Positions 1 through 12,903 of a stretch of DNA of 64,000 nucleotides are shown in pieces (the stretch's first letter is position 1; each line of letters opens with the position of its first letter). Under the pieces are notes generated by a model. That model worked only from the letters and a program-made list of their open reading frames with translations, did not search any database and was not told the DNA's origin. The translations under genes were made by a program, and so were the position numbers. This stretch comes from Apteryx mantelli (lineage: Eukaryota; Chordata; Aves; Apterygiformes; Apterygidae), in NCBI RefSeq assembly GCF_036417845.1, contig NC_090020.1:41090425-41154424 (forward strand). Reading direction: 5' to 3'.

Positions 1-1240
1 TGCTGAGAAGCCAGGAATGAGTGGGACACATGTGAAACACTATAGTAGCACAGTGTTTGGCAAATATTCATATTTTAATACTACTAGAAAAGGCAATAAC
101 TATTTCTCTGAAGCTATCATTCAGCAGAAATGCTCATCTTGTAAAAAAACTCATCCATTTTAAAATTTCTATGTAAAATGACATTGAAAGTTATTATGGA
201 GACGCAAGTAGTCATTGAGTTAAGAAATTAAGCTCTAAGAATAAAATAATAAAGGAAAAGAGTTTCAAGTTCATAAAATGAATAAAAGGATTTTATTATT
301 GTGTTGAATGCAAACCTCAGCTGGAGAGTGATTAAGTTTGACAAACTCCTATTAAACCATTTCCCTATTTCATTGTTAAATCTGAAAGACAGAAATGGTC
401 TTACTACCATAGATTTTAGATTATCAGTCTATAAAGTGCACGCATAACCTGTTTTTGTGAAAACTGAAGATAACAATAACTGATCTTACTATGACCAAAA
501 AGAAACTGATCTGAACTACTCTTATGAATATTCCTGCTCAGTGAAGTTCCTCCCTCTCCATACATGTAAGAAGGGAAATAAAAGCAAAGTTACCTTATGG
601 ACAGAAGTCTCAAGGCAAACCTTGCAGGGTGTAAACCTCAATTTCACAGTATGGGTAAATATCACCAGTACTGCTGCATTCTGGAGACAGTGCAATGAGT
701 GCTGCTCATTCCTACACAGTTCTTGCAAGCTGAAGGAATTCCCTTCATGCAAGCGTATTTTAAATTAACCATAGCATTTTCTCCTTCTCTAATCAGTAAC
801 CACCAAAAGTGTCTATATTCTTGTCTGATGCTCAAATACAACATTTCTAAAGTTTAGACTGAGAGGAGGCTATTTACCCTGCATCACAGTCTCATAACAA
901 AAAACTACACATCACACAGGACGTAAGCTTAGAGGTATGCACTGAACAACGGAGAATAAGAAAAGCGTGGATGGATGTCTCATCTGATAAAATAAATCAA
1001 AGCTACAAAGAGAAAAGCTCTAGCAAAAAAGAAAAAACACATTTAGATTCTATATCTGGAAAAATATAGCTGTGCAAATAATGATTCAAAATTCATGTTT
1101 TCAAAGGAAAAAAATCTCTGTCTAAAAAACAGGAAAGAGAACAGAGAGAAATTAGAGGGGCCTGTTTATTTTCCACTTTCTAAATACTTGGTACTTTCGC
1201 ATATCTTCTTCCAAAAAAATTTTTTAATTTAAAAACAAAA
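1..1240. other. Intronic sequence, nothing recognised
   Basis: AT-rich unique sequence with short open frames on both strands that look like chance. No repeat family or coding similarity was recognised. Confidence 0.6.
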
Positions 1241-1479
1241 AGTGGATTTCAAACTTCTTTGACCAATGGACCATTGTCAGGCTACAAAATGTCACACGGA
1301 CCATAATGGCTAGCATAAGGCTTGCTGTCCTGTGCCCTATGCTGCTCCTAGCACAAGGCCACCTACCATGCCTATCCCATACACGTGCCCCAATGCATTC
1401 AAAGAGTACAGCAGCAGCTCGGGTCCAGGGTGCTCTAGTGACTGCCATGGCCTGAGGGACCATGCTCTGATAACTACTG
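1241..1479. mobile_element. Old hAT-type MITE (non-autonomous DNA transposon)
   Basis: The left end (AGTGGATTTCAAACTTC, then GACCAATGGACC) and the reverse complement of the right end (CAGTAGTTATCAGAGC, then ATGGTCC) are diverged copies of the hAT terminal motif CAGTGGTTCTCAAA...GGTCC found in Charlie/MER-type elements. The interior repeats the theme (CACACGGACCATAATGG). At about 240 bp it is far too short for a transposase, so it is a non-autonomous element. An 8-bp target duplication is no longer clear. The overlapping frames at 1332-1613 (plus) and 1337-1555 (minus) are spurious. Confidence 0.7.
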
Positions 1480-1564
1480 ATATAATGGCAATCCAGACTT
1501 GCATCAGGGATTTTTCTAATTTGTTCAGAGAGGATGAATACTCCGCCTGTGTCAAGGACTACTC

Positions 1565-1580
1565 AAAAAAAAAAAAAAAA
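1565..1580 (+). repeat. (A)16 homopolymer
   Basis: Sixteen consecutive A. It lies 85 bp right of the hAT remnant. It may be a simple microsatellite or the tail of an unrecognised retroposed fragment; no target duplication was seen. Confidence 0.85.
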
Positions 1581-2340
1581 GTTGAGGTAAGCTTCTACTG
1601 CTTTCAAATATAGATCAATACTATTGGCGTGACAAATTATGAAAACAGTGTATTATCTCCCCCCCAAATGGCTCTTCCATTAAGATTTTCACTATCATGC
1701 CTCTACTTAATTTCTCTTTTTGGCAGGAACTCTGTCCCATACAGATTAGGCCAAAAGAAATCTTAAAATAGAAAGTGAGGTTCCAGGTATTTTTACCAGG
1801 GGTGCCATAAAACTTTTCAGTAATTCTGGATGGGAAAAAAAGATTTCTCTCTAGTGGGAACATAGGATTAACTTTCTATACCAATTATAGTATTCTTTAT
1901 TCCTTGGAGATCAGATATAATAAAATTGATTTTGTGATGGGACCTTTTTGTAAACAGAGGCGTGCAAAAGTCAGGCCACTGAAATATTTAACTTTGCTTG
2001 AAAAAGTACAGAAAAATCCAAAAATCAGCATTCTTCCAGGAATTTTTTTCTATGACATAAAATAGAAACTGGGGGAAGAATGAATATAAAAGGTAGAAGG
2101 AATAAAGAGCTTTAAATATCCCTGCCAGAAGTCTGGCTGACACTGTTCTTTTGTCTAACATCTATACCTTCACACAATTAATTCTCTGTTAGGCAGTGGC
2201 CAAGATCCTAAATCTAAAAGATGTACTATAGCCATCCCAGTGTTAGTAACGACTTATAACTGTGCTGGAAGGTTTCTGCAAAATCTTCTTTGTTCTAACA
2301 GGACAGCTGCTCTCACATTACTAATCTAAGTATAGTACGC
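1581..2340. other. Intronic sequence, nothing recognised
   Basis: AT-rich sequence without repeat or coding similarity that I could recognise. Confidence 0.6.
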
Positions 2341-2936
2341 TTATTGTTAGCCTTTCAGAACCCCTCCCCCACGTCCAGGGCTGGTTCTCTTGGGGGACTC
2401 CCTTTTCCTGAAGCTTACTGCTTTCTTCTTCTTCTTCCACCTCCCCCTTTTCCATGTCAACCACACGCACCTCCTCTTCCCCAGCTCTATTCAGCCGTCA
2501 TTGTAATTCCTCCTCTCCGACACACCTCATTACCCACCCAGCAAATTTGAAGCATTACCAGCTATATCCCTCCTCCCTTTCTTCTATCATGCTTTCTATT
2601 TCCAAACTGTTCCAACAGCAAGCAATCGCCTTAACTGCCCTTTTCCTTTATATCCTCTGGAATTCCTATTTTATCACGCAACAAAGTGAGAGTTATGCTT
2701 TCCTGCTCCTATGCTACTCATTTCCTTTACAGCAGTCCCCCAGTGATTTTTGCCTCTGGATGAAATCCCTTATTCATTCCTTTGAACCAGTAGCTATCCA
2801 AAATGGTTTTTACCAACCTCTCATGCAACTCTGTTCACTCATTTCTCCAAACGCTAGCATATCTGTGTCAGATCTCAGACTTTCTAGTGTGCTCTCATTA
2901 AACAGCAGAGAACCATAACTGATTCTGAAAAAACTC
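2341..2936 (+). repeat. Pyrimidine-rich block with a 154-codon open frame, origin unknown
   Basis: The plus strand is strongly C/T-rich here, with CTT-type runs at about 2,428-2,445, unlike the sequence on either side. The longest plus-strand frame of the window (2,454-2,918) lies in it. Its product is rich in Ser, Leu, Thr and Pro, has no recognisable domain and does not read like a conserved protein. Because sense strands of L2/CR1 LINEs are also C/T-rich, an old LINE fragment is possible, but I could not align it to a specific segment. Confidence 0.35.
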
Positions 2937-2959
2937 ACTGTGGCGCCTGCTGCCACAGT
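2937..2959. repeat. Perfect hairpin, 8-bp arms, 7-nt loop
   Basis: ACTGTGGC and GCCACAGT flank a 7-nt loop. It sits at the right end of the pyrimidine-rich block and may mark a former element terminus. Confidence 0.75.
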
Positions 2960-5900
2960 AAAAACTGTGAGAAACTACCTACTTGATATATCATAACAGG
3001 CATAAATTTAATAGGAAGTGTTCTCCTAATTGCTTAGAGATTCAAATATCCATACTTGGCATTTACTGATAGCTCTATCCAATGATGCACAACGCGTACT
3101 GCCTACATAAAATTTCATTTCTCTGTAATATTCCACTATTAGCTTCCAACAATTTATTTTTAAAAAGGGGGTGGGTTTTCTTAAGAATACTTTCATTCAA
3201 GGAAAAATAAATGCTATTTCAATTTTTTTTAGTTTGGAAAGTATCAACAGTTCTCCCTTATGGAGCAAGTTTTGTTTTCCATTGGCCAATCTCATTTTGC
3301 TAGCTAGCTTTCATTTTCCATTGAAGGCACCAAGGCCAGAATCTAGGGAAATGACCTAAGAACTCCTGAACTGTAGAAGAAAAACAGAAATAATGCAGGC
3401 ATAAATACAATTTTAAAGCACTTTTTAAAGCAAATTTAGAGGGTTTTTTTTTTTTAATATGAAACTGGCTTATTCTCACTATTTTAGTATTTGTAAATGG
3501 AGTTAGCCAAATCAGAAGATGGTACTCTTGTTATGGAATAGCTTCCAAATAAACAGCTATTCCAGATTCACTGACTATATTGTGCGTTAAGATAAAGTGC
3601 AAATGTCTTTTAGGAGAGAGACAAGCACTAAGCCATTAAAATAAAGATTTAACTCCCAAAACAAAAAACAGAAACAAAAAGTAGTCATCAAAAAAAGACA
3701 ATCAAAAAGCCCCTAATGTTGTACTCCTCAACCTCAGCTCCTGCTCCTAGTCAGGACATTTTCTAGACTATACTCTTTCATGCTGTATCAATTTTAAAGA
3801 CCTTTCAATCTAACTTGCTTTACCAAGCTGTTAAACAACAATATTTTAAATAATTGTCCAATTAAACTGCTGAGAGCTACTCCATACCCAATGTTTGCTC
3901 GACCACAGATAAAAAGAATTTAAACAGGTCTACAAACACACTATAAACTAGCTTCCAACATAATTGAGTGAATCCAGCTGATCTCTAGACATTATTCTGA
4001 AATTTAAATTTGTGAATTTGAGTCCCTAGCTTATTTTTGGTATTCTGGAGATCTTCATGTCAAACTTACTTATGATTTTAATGGAAGTTCTCTAAGAACC
4101 ATTACAGAAATGGTCTGATGCAGTTTTGGCCCATTAACTTGATATAAGAATTATAGAATGGAAAGACACGACTGCCCCAAAAGCCAAGCAACTACAAAGG
4201 AGAGGATACACCAGAACAAAAGTGAACTGGAACCAAATATTTGCATTTTTAAAACATGACAATAGATTTACATTCTAAGTACTTAATTATAAATACACAC
4301 ACAATTCATTTGTTATTAATCCCAGAATGAATAAACATATGCCATTGCATATTCCATCTTTGCAAGGGAAATACAGTAATGTAATCAAATACTTTCTTCA
4401 AATAAAGTCAGTACAAGAATATCTTCTCTCTAACATGATTTAAAACACAATCAAAAAAGTCAGAGTCTAGTAGCTAGCCACTTTTTTGTTGAAAAGTAAT
4501 TTTTTTGCTTTAATTGCTCTCCATTAAGGACACCCATAGCATAAGACAAACCAAGTGGAATTTTATCAATGCCGTATCATTTAGCAAATCACAATTAATT
4601 GCTATTCTTCTTTTAGGAAAAAAAAATCCCAAATCTATTCTGAAAAAACTAACACCATAATATTTCCCCCTTCTCTCGCATTTCATCTTTGCTTCTTTCT
4701 TCATTTGGTTGCAAGCTTCGAGCCCAGCAATGCAAACATTGCAGAAAGATGTCTGCAATCATACTAGTAAGAAATTAAGCACATTTACTGTATCAGAAAG
4801 CTTTCTTCTTTTTTTTTTTTAAGTCCTATATGTGCATATATACCAGTAAATTATATTTGATAAAAAAACCTATATTGTATGCCACAAGCATCTTATAACT
4901 CCTTTAAAATAAGAATTACCGAGTTTCCCATGACTGTGTTTGCATGCTTTTTTCATTATTGTACACTACCACACCAAGGAACCACAGATGTTTTGTTTTA
5001 TGAGAGCATCTTACTAGTCTACGTGGCCTACCACACACACTTCTTATAAACCACTTGAGCTAAGGAAAAGTTTTCATTCCTGTTCTGAAATACAGTGGTT
5101 TGATAACAGCTGTATACAGTACTGCCAGCAGCAAATAACTGAATAATTTTCCATATTTAATTCCTTTAGTAATCCGCTGAAAGTAAGTCTGTGTGAATGA
5201 CTGATCAGAATTTGCTGTTAATATAGTATAACTGATGATGTGGCAACTCTAGAAACTTTAGAAACAGCTGCTGGAAGAGTTCCTAGGAAAACCCCCCCAC
5301 AATTCCTCAGAATTCTATCTCACAGAGTGTAAGTTTGGAAATTTCATAAGCTTTCAAAAGACCTTTTCCTTAGGACATTTACATGGTCTGTAAAAGAATG
5401 TCAGTAATTTAACACTTGAACAGTTTTAAGCAGAATTCAAGCCCAATCTAGCACAATTTTTTTCCCTTCAAGAAACTGTTATGTTTAGAATTATTTATGA
5501 GGAACACAAGTAATGCAAGAAGTTTTTAAACACGTATTTCCATAGAGGTAAAATATGATTGTTGCCAAGTAATCCAGAGTTTAAAGGGAAAGTTCCATTT
5601 GCTTTCTAACTTTGTACATGCTTATAATTTACAGCAAAAAGTTGTCATTTGTCAATACTCTGAGAAAAAAAACTGATAGAATAAACTATTTGGTTAGAAA
5701 GTTTTGAACTGTGTATAAGTTTGTTTTTTATTAATTCTTATAACTTGTTTATACTTTCTTAATAAAGATATTAGATTGATTTCAGTTGCATGTAAGAGAC
5801 TGCATGACTAGCTTCAAGAAAGTATTTAAGACCACATACAAGACGGGGTTATGCCGATCTTGTCAGTGCCAGAATTCACCCAGAGCTATTATTTCAACCA

Positions 5901-8711
5901 CAGAATTTCTTAGGCACCTGTACTTCTTCAAAATATTTAAGTGCTAACCACTTGGTCTTAACAGTAATTTGGAAATGGTCACTGATAAACCTGAAGTTGG
6001 CTTAATTCCCCAAGACATATAATTTATTCGATACAGCTTAACCATACTGACAGGTGGCTCAGAACACTACCAGAGACATCTGAAGAAGTCTAGAAGTCTG
6101 GAGCACTTACCAGAAATGAAAAGCCTAAAGTTACAGACCTTCTTCAATTTGAGGAAGTCTAAAATAACTGTTTCTACTTCCAAGAGAGTGGCCTGGTCAG
6201 CATCCTGGATAGGGGCTAGAGCAGGATGGTGCTACTTTCCAGCTTTAATATGTAAAGAACAAAACAAAAACATACTAGATTCATAAGCCAGAGATAAAAT
6301 AGTAAAAGGGAACTCAACTGTAGGCCAGCAAGAAGGAGAATTTCCTCAGGGGTCTATAGTCCGGAGTTCCAGTATTTCCTCTGAGGCTGTTCATGCATTT
6401 TATGTTAATTGCTGGCTAAGCAGCCTTTGGAGCACAGCCAAAGACTTTCCCTAACGAAAGGCACCCACAGATGAACTACAGAACCTGGCTCCCCCTCACC
6501 CCATTAAGTCTACTTTCTTTCCTGGAGAGCGGCCCAGAGCTAGTATTTGTTAGTATTTGTGATTAGTGCACTCTGCTGGTAATTGAGATCACAGGATGCA
6601 ACCCATCTCAGACTCAGGAAACCTATAAACCAGATTTCTCAACTACTGGACAGTTTTCCAGCAACTCAGCTGTTACACAAAAGAGCAGCATTTCCTTCAT
6701 CACACAAAGGCATGCCTTAAACAAGGGCATGACATTTTGAACTCTGAGAGAACACACATCTCACCGTTTAATCCAATACCAGATAACTGGACAGGTATGT
6801 CACCCTGTACCTCACTTTCCCTTTAGGCTTGCTTTCGGCAGCTATAAAGTCAGTATAGAGACTCAAATTGCCCTGAAGGAGCTGCTAGATTCCCACATAG
6901 TCAATGAAGAGATAATAAGCCATTAAATGAATCTTTGGAGTCAGTTACTTTATTTTAAAGAGAATTCTGGATCACCAAGCTGAGCTAGCTACCTACTGTT
7001 TCAAACTGCTTTAAACACCCTTAACACCTATAGAACTCAGCCATTATTTTAAAAGTTTTGGTCTGGGACTTTTTTTTTTTTTTAAATTCTTGGTTAAAAA
7101 AAAAAATCTATGAATATACTTAAGTTCCTTAGGTAACAGTAGTTACTTGGGTACAGTATACTAAAAAAGAAAAAAACTAATAAATTTCTTCTTTAAAATT
7201 CCACCTGATAACCCAATGAGACAAAAAGACTATGTTTTTTTCACTATTATACAGAAACTCATATCACCAAAAGTGATTTACTATTAAAGAATGTATTTAA
7301 CCTTTCAGTTATAAGTTGACACAGAGCAATCTGGGAGCAAAGGCATGCATAAAAGGAAGTTTATTAGCAACAACTTACTTTCTGTTTACTTTTGTCATCT
7401 TAATTGTGTCTAACCAGCTAACAGCAAACACAAGATTTATCTATGTTACACCAAGCAAACTTTATAGGCCTTTATACAAGCATTTCCAAATGTGTATTTC
7501 CTTTAGTTTCACTGTGATTAAAAAATGTAAGCTTCACAGAATAGTGGATAACACAGACTATAGTTTCAGACTTTCAGTCACTACTGGTGACTTCCTTCAT
7601 AAGTTAAGACTATTTCTGCTGGCTTTTTGTCTGATTTTTTTGTCCATGATCAGTCATGCTATCCAGCTTTGACTCTGCTGTACACCAGTGAAAAACCCTA
7701 ACCATGTGTCCAGACTACTTTCTGAACATCTTGCTCATCTAAGTTGTGGCTTAGATAATTCAGAGGTCAGGATGTCAGTCCTAAAACTAAAAAATAAAAG
7801 GGCCTGAGCATTGCCATGTTGACACAACACAACATGCAATTTTGGGATCCAGACACTTACTGAAGGGAATCCACAGCCTTAAGCTTGGTTACTAAGCTCC
7901 CTTTATATATTTTTTTAAACCTGTACTTCATTTAGATGGAGACTGGAAAAAAAAAAATCATATGCATATGCAATTACTCTGAAGATATTTTTTTCTCAAC
8001 TCTACTTATTATGAAAAAAGAACATAAAAAATAATGGATAATTAGCATTATTTGCACATCATTTTCATTACCATTGTTTTATAAATAAAGTTCAACTTTT
8101 TACTAAACCTCTAAGATGTCCATAGTGCTTTTATAGAGAAAAAATGATTATATAGCATGCAGCTGATTAATAGAGACAAATTTATGAGAAACTCACCTAA
8201 TACCAAAGTTTCCAAACCCAAACAAATTTGGTAAATTCAATTCATTTGAGGGACAAGTTTCTCTTCTATTAGGCAAACCAGATTTTTTCCACCAACTTTA
8301 ACAAAATACTCTCCCGGAGTGGAAAAGTTAACATGGAGCTAATTTTTTTAGTTAACATAGAAGCACATGGAATTTTTTCTTAAATACAGAAGTTGGATAA
8401 ATGGCTATTTAAAGACAAATGATATGCCTATGCCTAGGATCTTTGATTCATCCTACAAAAATCTTATCACATTGGTGTCATAAAATTTCATATGTCCCAG
8501 GGACAGAAACAACTGTCAACTCTGAGAAGATTTCAATTTGCTTTATGAAATATGACACCTTCAACTTTGGCCATTACAGCACTTGTATAGACATACTTTA
8601 GAAGAATATATTTGTACAACTATTCATACAGAGTTCATTTGCATTAGTTTCATGAGCTTTCTGCAGTTGAATTCATTTAGCTAATTATACCCAGAATTGA
8701 CTTCCAAAAAT
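2960..8711. other. Intronic sequence, no recognised element
   Basis: About 5.7 kb of AT-rich DNA with scattered A and T homopolymers (for example T-runs near 3,447, 4,810 and 7,071). The frames at 4,510-4,758 (minus) and 7,316-7,672 (plus) have no recognisable domain, no good start context and no splice sites at sensible places; I regard them as chance. Confidence 0.6.
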
Positions 8712-8731
8712 GGGGGGGGGGGGGGGGGGGG
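8712..8731 (+). repeat. (G)20 homopolymer
   Basis: Twenty uninterrupted G in an AT-rich intron. Such long G runs are rare, polymorphic and often miscounted, so the exact length should be treated with caution. Confidence 0.9.
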
Positions 8732-10916
8732 AAGGGAAATAAACTCTTTATTCTCATACTCTGCTACTGATATACAAATAGGAAAACACCATTTAAGAAA
8801 CATGAGTTCTGAATAAATGCAAGTCTGACTTGGTTTTCATTCACAAGGTTCAGTTTCATATTGTTGTGTACTGTCTGTTGTGTATTGCTGATCAACACTC
8901 ATTTTTTCATACTAAACACCTGAGGTATCTCCCTTTAAACATGCCGTTGTCAATGGCAGTGGATGATTATGTGCTGCCATCTAGCAAATGTTTTCAGAAG
9001 AGTTTAATTTATATGCACTTTCAAATATTAAATCTGTGATAAGACATCTAAAAATTCTTAGAAAGATTTTAAAGAAAAAATACGCAGCACAGAAAATATT
9101 TTAAGATTCCTTCATCCAGTGTGCCTATAAAATTAAGTGCAAGATGAGACTAACTTAATCCACTGTGGCTTAATATAGACAAACCCTGCAAAAGCATACT
9201 CATATGCAGATGATGCAAAAACAAAACAAAATAAAAAAAAACAAAAAAGAACACACACACAAACCACCACACACCTCTGAACTTTGCCATTCCACAATTT
9301 TTTTCCCCTCACACACCAGAACCCAGTCTTCTTCCAAGAATTCCATTCTTCGCTTTCACTTTGTTCTAACCTTCTGAAGTTTATACTTCTTTCCCCTCCT
9401 CATTCTTGGGCGCAGAAATCAAAATGTGATAGGCATACAGCAATGAGATGCTTGAATTATGAAGCTTTCTATTTTTTAAATCTCCTCTAAGTCTTAGTTT
9501 TTCAGCAATGCAGTCACACTGAAATTGTACCATTTATCTGCCAGCAGCAAGCTGATGGCTTCTTAAAAATATCAGACCTTGCTAAATGTGGGTTCTGACA
9601 CTACTTTGTTATTTTCTATAATTATCTAGATACATATGCAATTAGAAAAGAGAACATTTACACACTTTTGGCAGAATATTGATTTGTTACCATGGAAATA
9701 ATGTGATAGTTCCTGGAGCTGTTGCACCAATTTCTACCACTTTATGTGAAAATAATAAAAGATAATCAGAATAGCTAAACTAATTAGTCTGTGAATAGCT
9801 AACTAATTACGCCTGATTTCCTGTACTGCATCTTTCTGTCCTATTTCACCTCACCACAATAACTGCAATTCCCTCCACATTCACCTGGGATCTTCACCAC
9901 TGCACAAAAACTTCAGATCCTATTCAGACAGTCACCTAAACAGTATCACATTTTCATTCTGTGTTCCCTACTAGATCAGAACTGTTGAGAGGATGCTACT
10001 TCGCAGAGACACTATTCTTTATCTAAATGATAGTTAAAAAAAAAAAAAACTATTGAGGTCTTTATTCTTTTTCATATTTCACTGAAATTAGCCAAAAATT
10101 TCAAAAACTGTCAGAAGGAAAGGTGACACAGTCTCTATTTGTCTTTTTTACTTAGAGGACTACATTTTCATAACAATAATCCATTTTCAACTTTCAAGTC
10201 TCACTGGTGATAAAGAGTAAAAGAATAACCTAATTAAGTGTCTGCACTTCTTTCATTCCAAAATACTTCTACATTTTACTTCAAGACACTACTGGTGCCA
10301 AAGGTCTGATTTTTATCCTACACTAATAAAACTTTGTTAAGAATGTGATTTTTTTTTTTTTTTGCTTTCACCAGGACAATAATACCAGAAAAACCTCTTG
10401 CCATACATTTACACTGGACTGAAACAACCAATACAAGCAATAATTTACTATCCTTCTTATATAGGAACACCAGACAAGTATATCTTATCCATACAAAGCA
10501 GGTGCTGTATAGCTTTTACCCATGCCAATACAGTTCATAGGAATACATAAGACACCCTGGAACAAAAGGAATGGTGTCAGTTTATGTTATCGAGAAACAT
10601 TATTTTTACACTAATTGTTTTTTCTTTAAGCAGAAGATGAAGGGTGAAAAAACTTTTGAAACCTATCATCTAAAATTTCTTAAGATTCCATCTTTTAACA
10701 GCCATTATACTTTATTAATAACTAGTTTAAGCAAAGACAGACTTCTGCCAAAAACTCAAATACGTAACAGTAACTAAACTTACTAGACATGCAAAGCCTT
10801 ACATGAAACTACTGCAAATACAGCCAAGACAAACAACTATGTTTATCAGGTATTTAAGTGCCACTTAAAGTTCTTTCTGCAACAAACTACCATCATGATT
10901 ATTTCATATATCCTAA
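8732..10916. other. Intronic sequence with an A-rich/CA stretch
   Basis: AT-rich unique sequence. An A-rich stretch that passes into a CA-type run lies at about 9,219-9,274, and a T-run near 10,350. No gene or repeat family was recognised. Confidence 0.55.
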
Positions 10917-10931
10917 GGGGGGGGGGGGGGG
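10917..10931 (+). repeat. (G)15 homopolymer
   Basis: Fifteen uninterrupted G, the second long G-run in this intron, about 2.2 kb from the first. Confidence 0.9.
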
Positions 10932-11090
10932 AACCTCATGATTCCTAGCTTTTTTTGATTGTGGAAGGCCAAAGGTGCATATTTTAGAGCTGCTTTCAAT
11001 TACAGTAAGTCTTTCCCTTACCAAACAGGAAGAATAGACAAGAAAAATCCAACAGTTGGTTTAAATCATTAGGCTTTCTGAAATCATTGC

Positions 11091-11860
11091 TTTATTAAGG
11101 CTCAAATTCCACCACACCATCTTTAGTAAAAAAGAATAAAAATTTCTCAGATGCAAAACACATTCTCATAAGAGCATCTCAGTAAATGTAATCAATACAG
11201 ACAGGACATCCAGGTGCTGGTAAATGAAAAGTATTTAGTCCAGACATTTTGAAGAGTCACCGCAGTTGTTAATAAAGCACGTTTTGAAAAAGCATAGGTG
11301 AAGAAATGAAAAAACTGTTTAATCTTCTCGCACTGGGGTTCCATCAAAAAGATGCATCTTACCCTTAGCCACCTTGACCTGCAGTCCCTCCTGATGAGCT
11401 GGCAGTCAGGATTTCTGCCTTTGCAATACCTTATTCCTCAGAATGCACCTATTATTAGATAGTGCCTATTTGTTGTCTGTTACGAGCTCTGATGAAGGCT
11501 GCCACCTTCAGGGATCTTTTTCAGAATTAACTTGTATTTTCCTTGTAGAATAGGGTGATATTTGGGCTACAAGAAGTAAAAGCATCACCAGTATCCTTAC
11601 TGAAATCTTTCAGGGGTTTCAGTCTTTCATACAGAAACTCATTCTATTTTATCTTTTCCTGAAGAACAGTTTGGCCATTCTTCATTAAAATAATGCTTGA
11701 TATACAAGTGTTTCTTTGGTAACAGATGAAGAGTCATTCCCTGAATTTGATCAGCTAACAAACTCCTTGCTTTAACAGGGAGTGAAACACTCTCTCCTTT
11801 TTTTGGTGATTTACTGGCACATTTCAATATGAAGTCACTTACATTTGACCTCACATTTGC
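11091..11860 (-). pseudogene. Degenerate protein-coding remnant, probable retrocopy, parent unknown
   Basis: On the minus strand a frame (11,854 to 11,639) reads like real protein in its second half, with LPVKARSLLADQIQGM and LPKKHLYIKHYFNEEWP. It ends at a stop, and shifting frame at about 11,640 resumes protein-like sequence (FLYERLKPLKDFSKD). After stops this is followed by KVAAFIRARNRQQ and, in a third frame, RCILRNKVLQRQK, a stop, then KVAKGKMHLFDGTPVRED ending at a stop at 11,319. Downstream the minus strand has a 3'-UTR-like tail with AATAAA at 11,096-11,091. No intron is visible between the pieces, which fits a retrocopy or one exon that has decayed. There is no poly(A) run after the signal. 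I do not recognise the parent gene. At least two frameshifts and several stops mean it cannot be translated intact. Confidence 0.5.
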
Positions 11861-12639
11861 TAATAATAAGGACTAAAAACATGTAGTAAGTTACTAAACA
11901 GATATAGGGTTTTTTTAATATAATATTAGACTACAGGTTTTTTTCTAATGAACAAGCTACCTCTTGCTAAGTTTCTAACTTGCAATTCATCCTCTCTCAG
12001 GGCTAGCATCAGCCTAGATCATATGATCTATTTTAAATGCATTTTTATCCTGAGGACACTGATATAATCTGCAATTTTGGTTGTCCTGCAGATGGTAAAA
12101 CAGGAACTGTAATCAGACTGTGGATTATCTAGAAATCTTGGAAATGCTCATTTAATATCTGCAGAAACTGGTCCAACACATCTGCAGTAAGATTATCAAC
12201 AACTCTTCAGATATAGCACCCATAGTCTAAACATGTATAAAAGGCTTGTTCAAGTGGGTCACATTTACTGTACACAATGATTCATAAGTGTGCAATCAAC
12301 CCAGCATAAGACAACTGACATACACCAAATTGATTTCATTCATTCAGAGTGTGAAAAATCCTGACAGAAATACAAGACACCAAACTTCTTACAGAACAGG
12401 AAAAACAGTTATTTCTAACACCTTAATTCCTTATTCTCAGCCCTTACACCTCCAAGAAAATAGGGTAACATCCCATTTTTGCTACCCAGGAGATAGGGAA
12501 GCAGCTGAGGACTTAGGTAGCTCCACCAGAACAACCTGCGAAACAAGCACAAACACGGTAATACACGACACGATGACGGTACGGTGCACACTAAGGCAGT
12601 CAGCTGAACCGAGACACACGTGCAGCATCACGCAGACCC
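11861..12639. other. Intronic sequence next to the CpG island
   Basis: AT-rich up to about 12,530, after which CpGs begin to appear (several ACGG and CACG). The frames at 12,288-12,734 and 12,482-12,886 run into the island and are composition artefacts. No element recognised. Confidence 0.55.
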
Positions 12640-12903
12640 CTAGATGCAGTTTATCTTTTCGAAGGAGCTGGCAAGGCTTTCGCAGAGGCAGAGCCCCGGT
12701 GCGGGACCTCTCGGTGGGACGGAGGGCCTCATGAGGGCGGTCGGGCCGGCGGCCGCTCCGCTCCCGGCCCAGCCCGGCCCGCCAGCGCCCTTTGTACCGC
12801 CCCCGGCCAACGGCCGCTGCCGCCACCTGCCTCCCCAGCCCCGATCGCAGCTCAAGCGCCCGGGGGGCCCCACTCCGCCGCCGCACAGGACGCGGGGTCT
12901 CAC

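Larger units (their letters stand above)
1..12903 (-). other. SRFBP1: Inferred SRFBP1 intron 1 (partial; continues past the left edge)
   Basis: This stretch follows the exon 1 donor on the minus strand. I looked for a minus-strand exon carrying the conserved basic N-terminal region of SRFBP1 (VKMRKEVKRIR and LKSKKG-like motifs) and found none, so all of it appears to be intronic. Human SRFBP1 has long introns, so a first intron of more than 12 kb is plausible. The content is AT-rich unique sequence with the repeats and remnants listed separately. A minus-strand frame at 522-752 contains a GT-type donor-like site near 593, but its protein does not resemble SRFBP1. Confidence 0.55.

Noticed and set aside
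2454-2918. 154-codon plus-strand ORF as a gene
   Set aside because: Low-complexity Ser/Leu/Thr product from a pyrimidine-rich block, no domain, no promoter or splice context.
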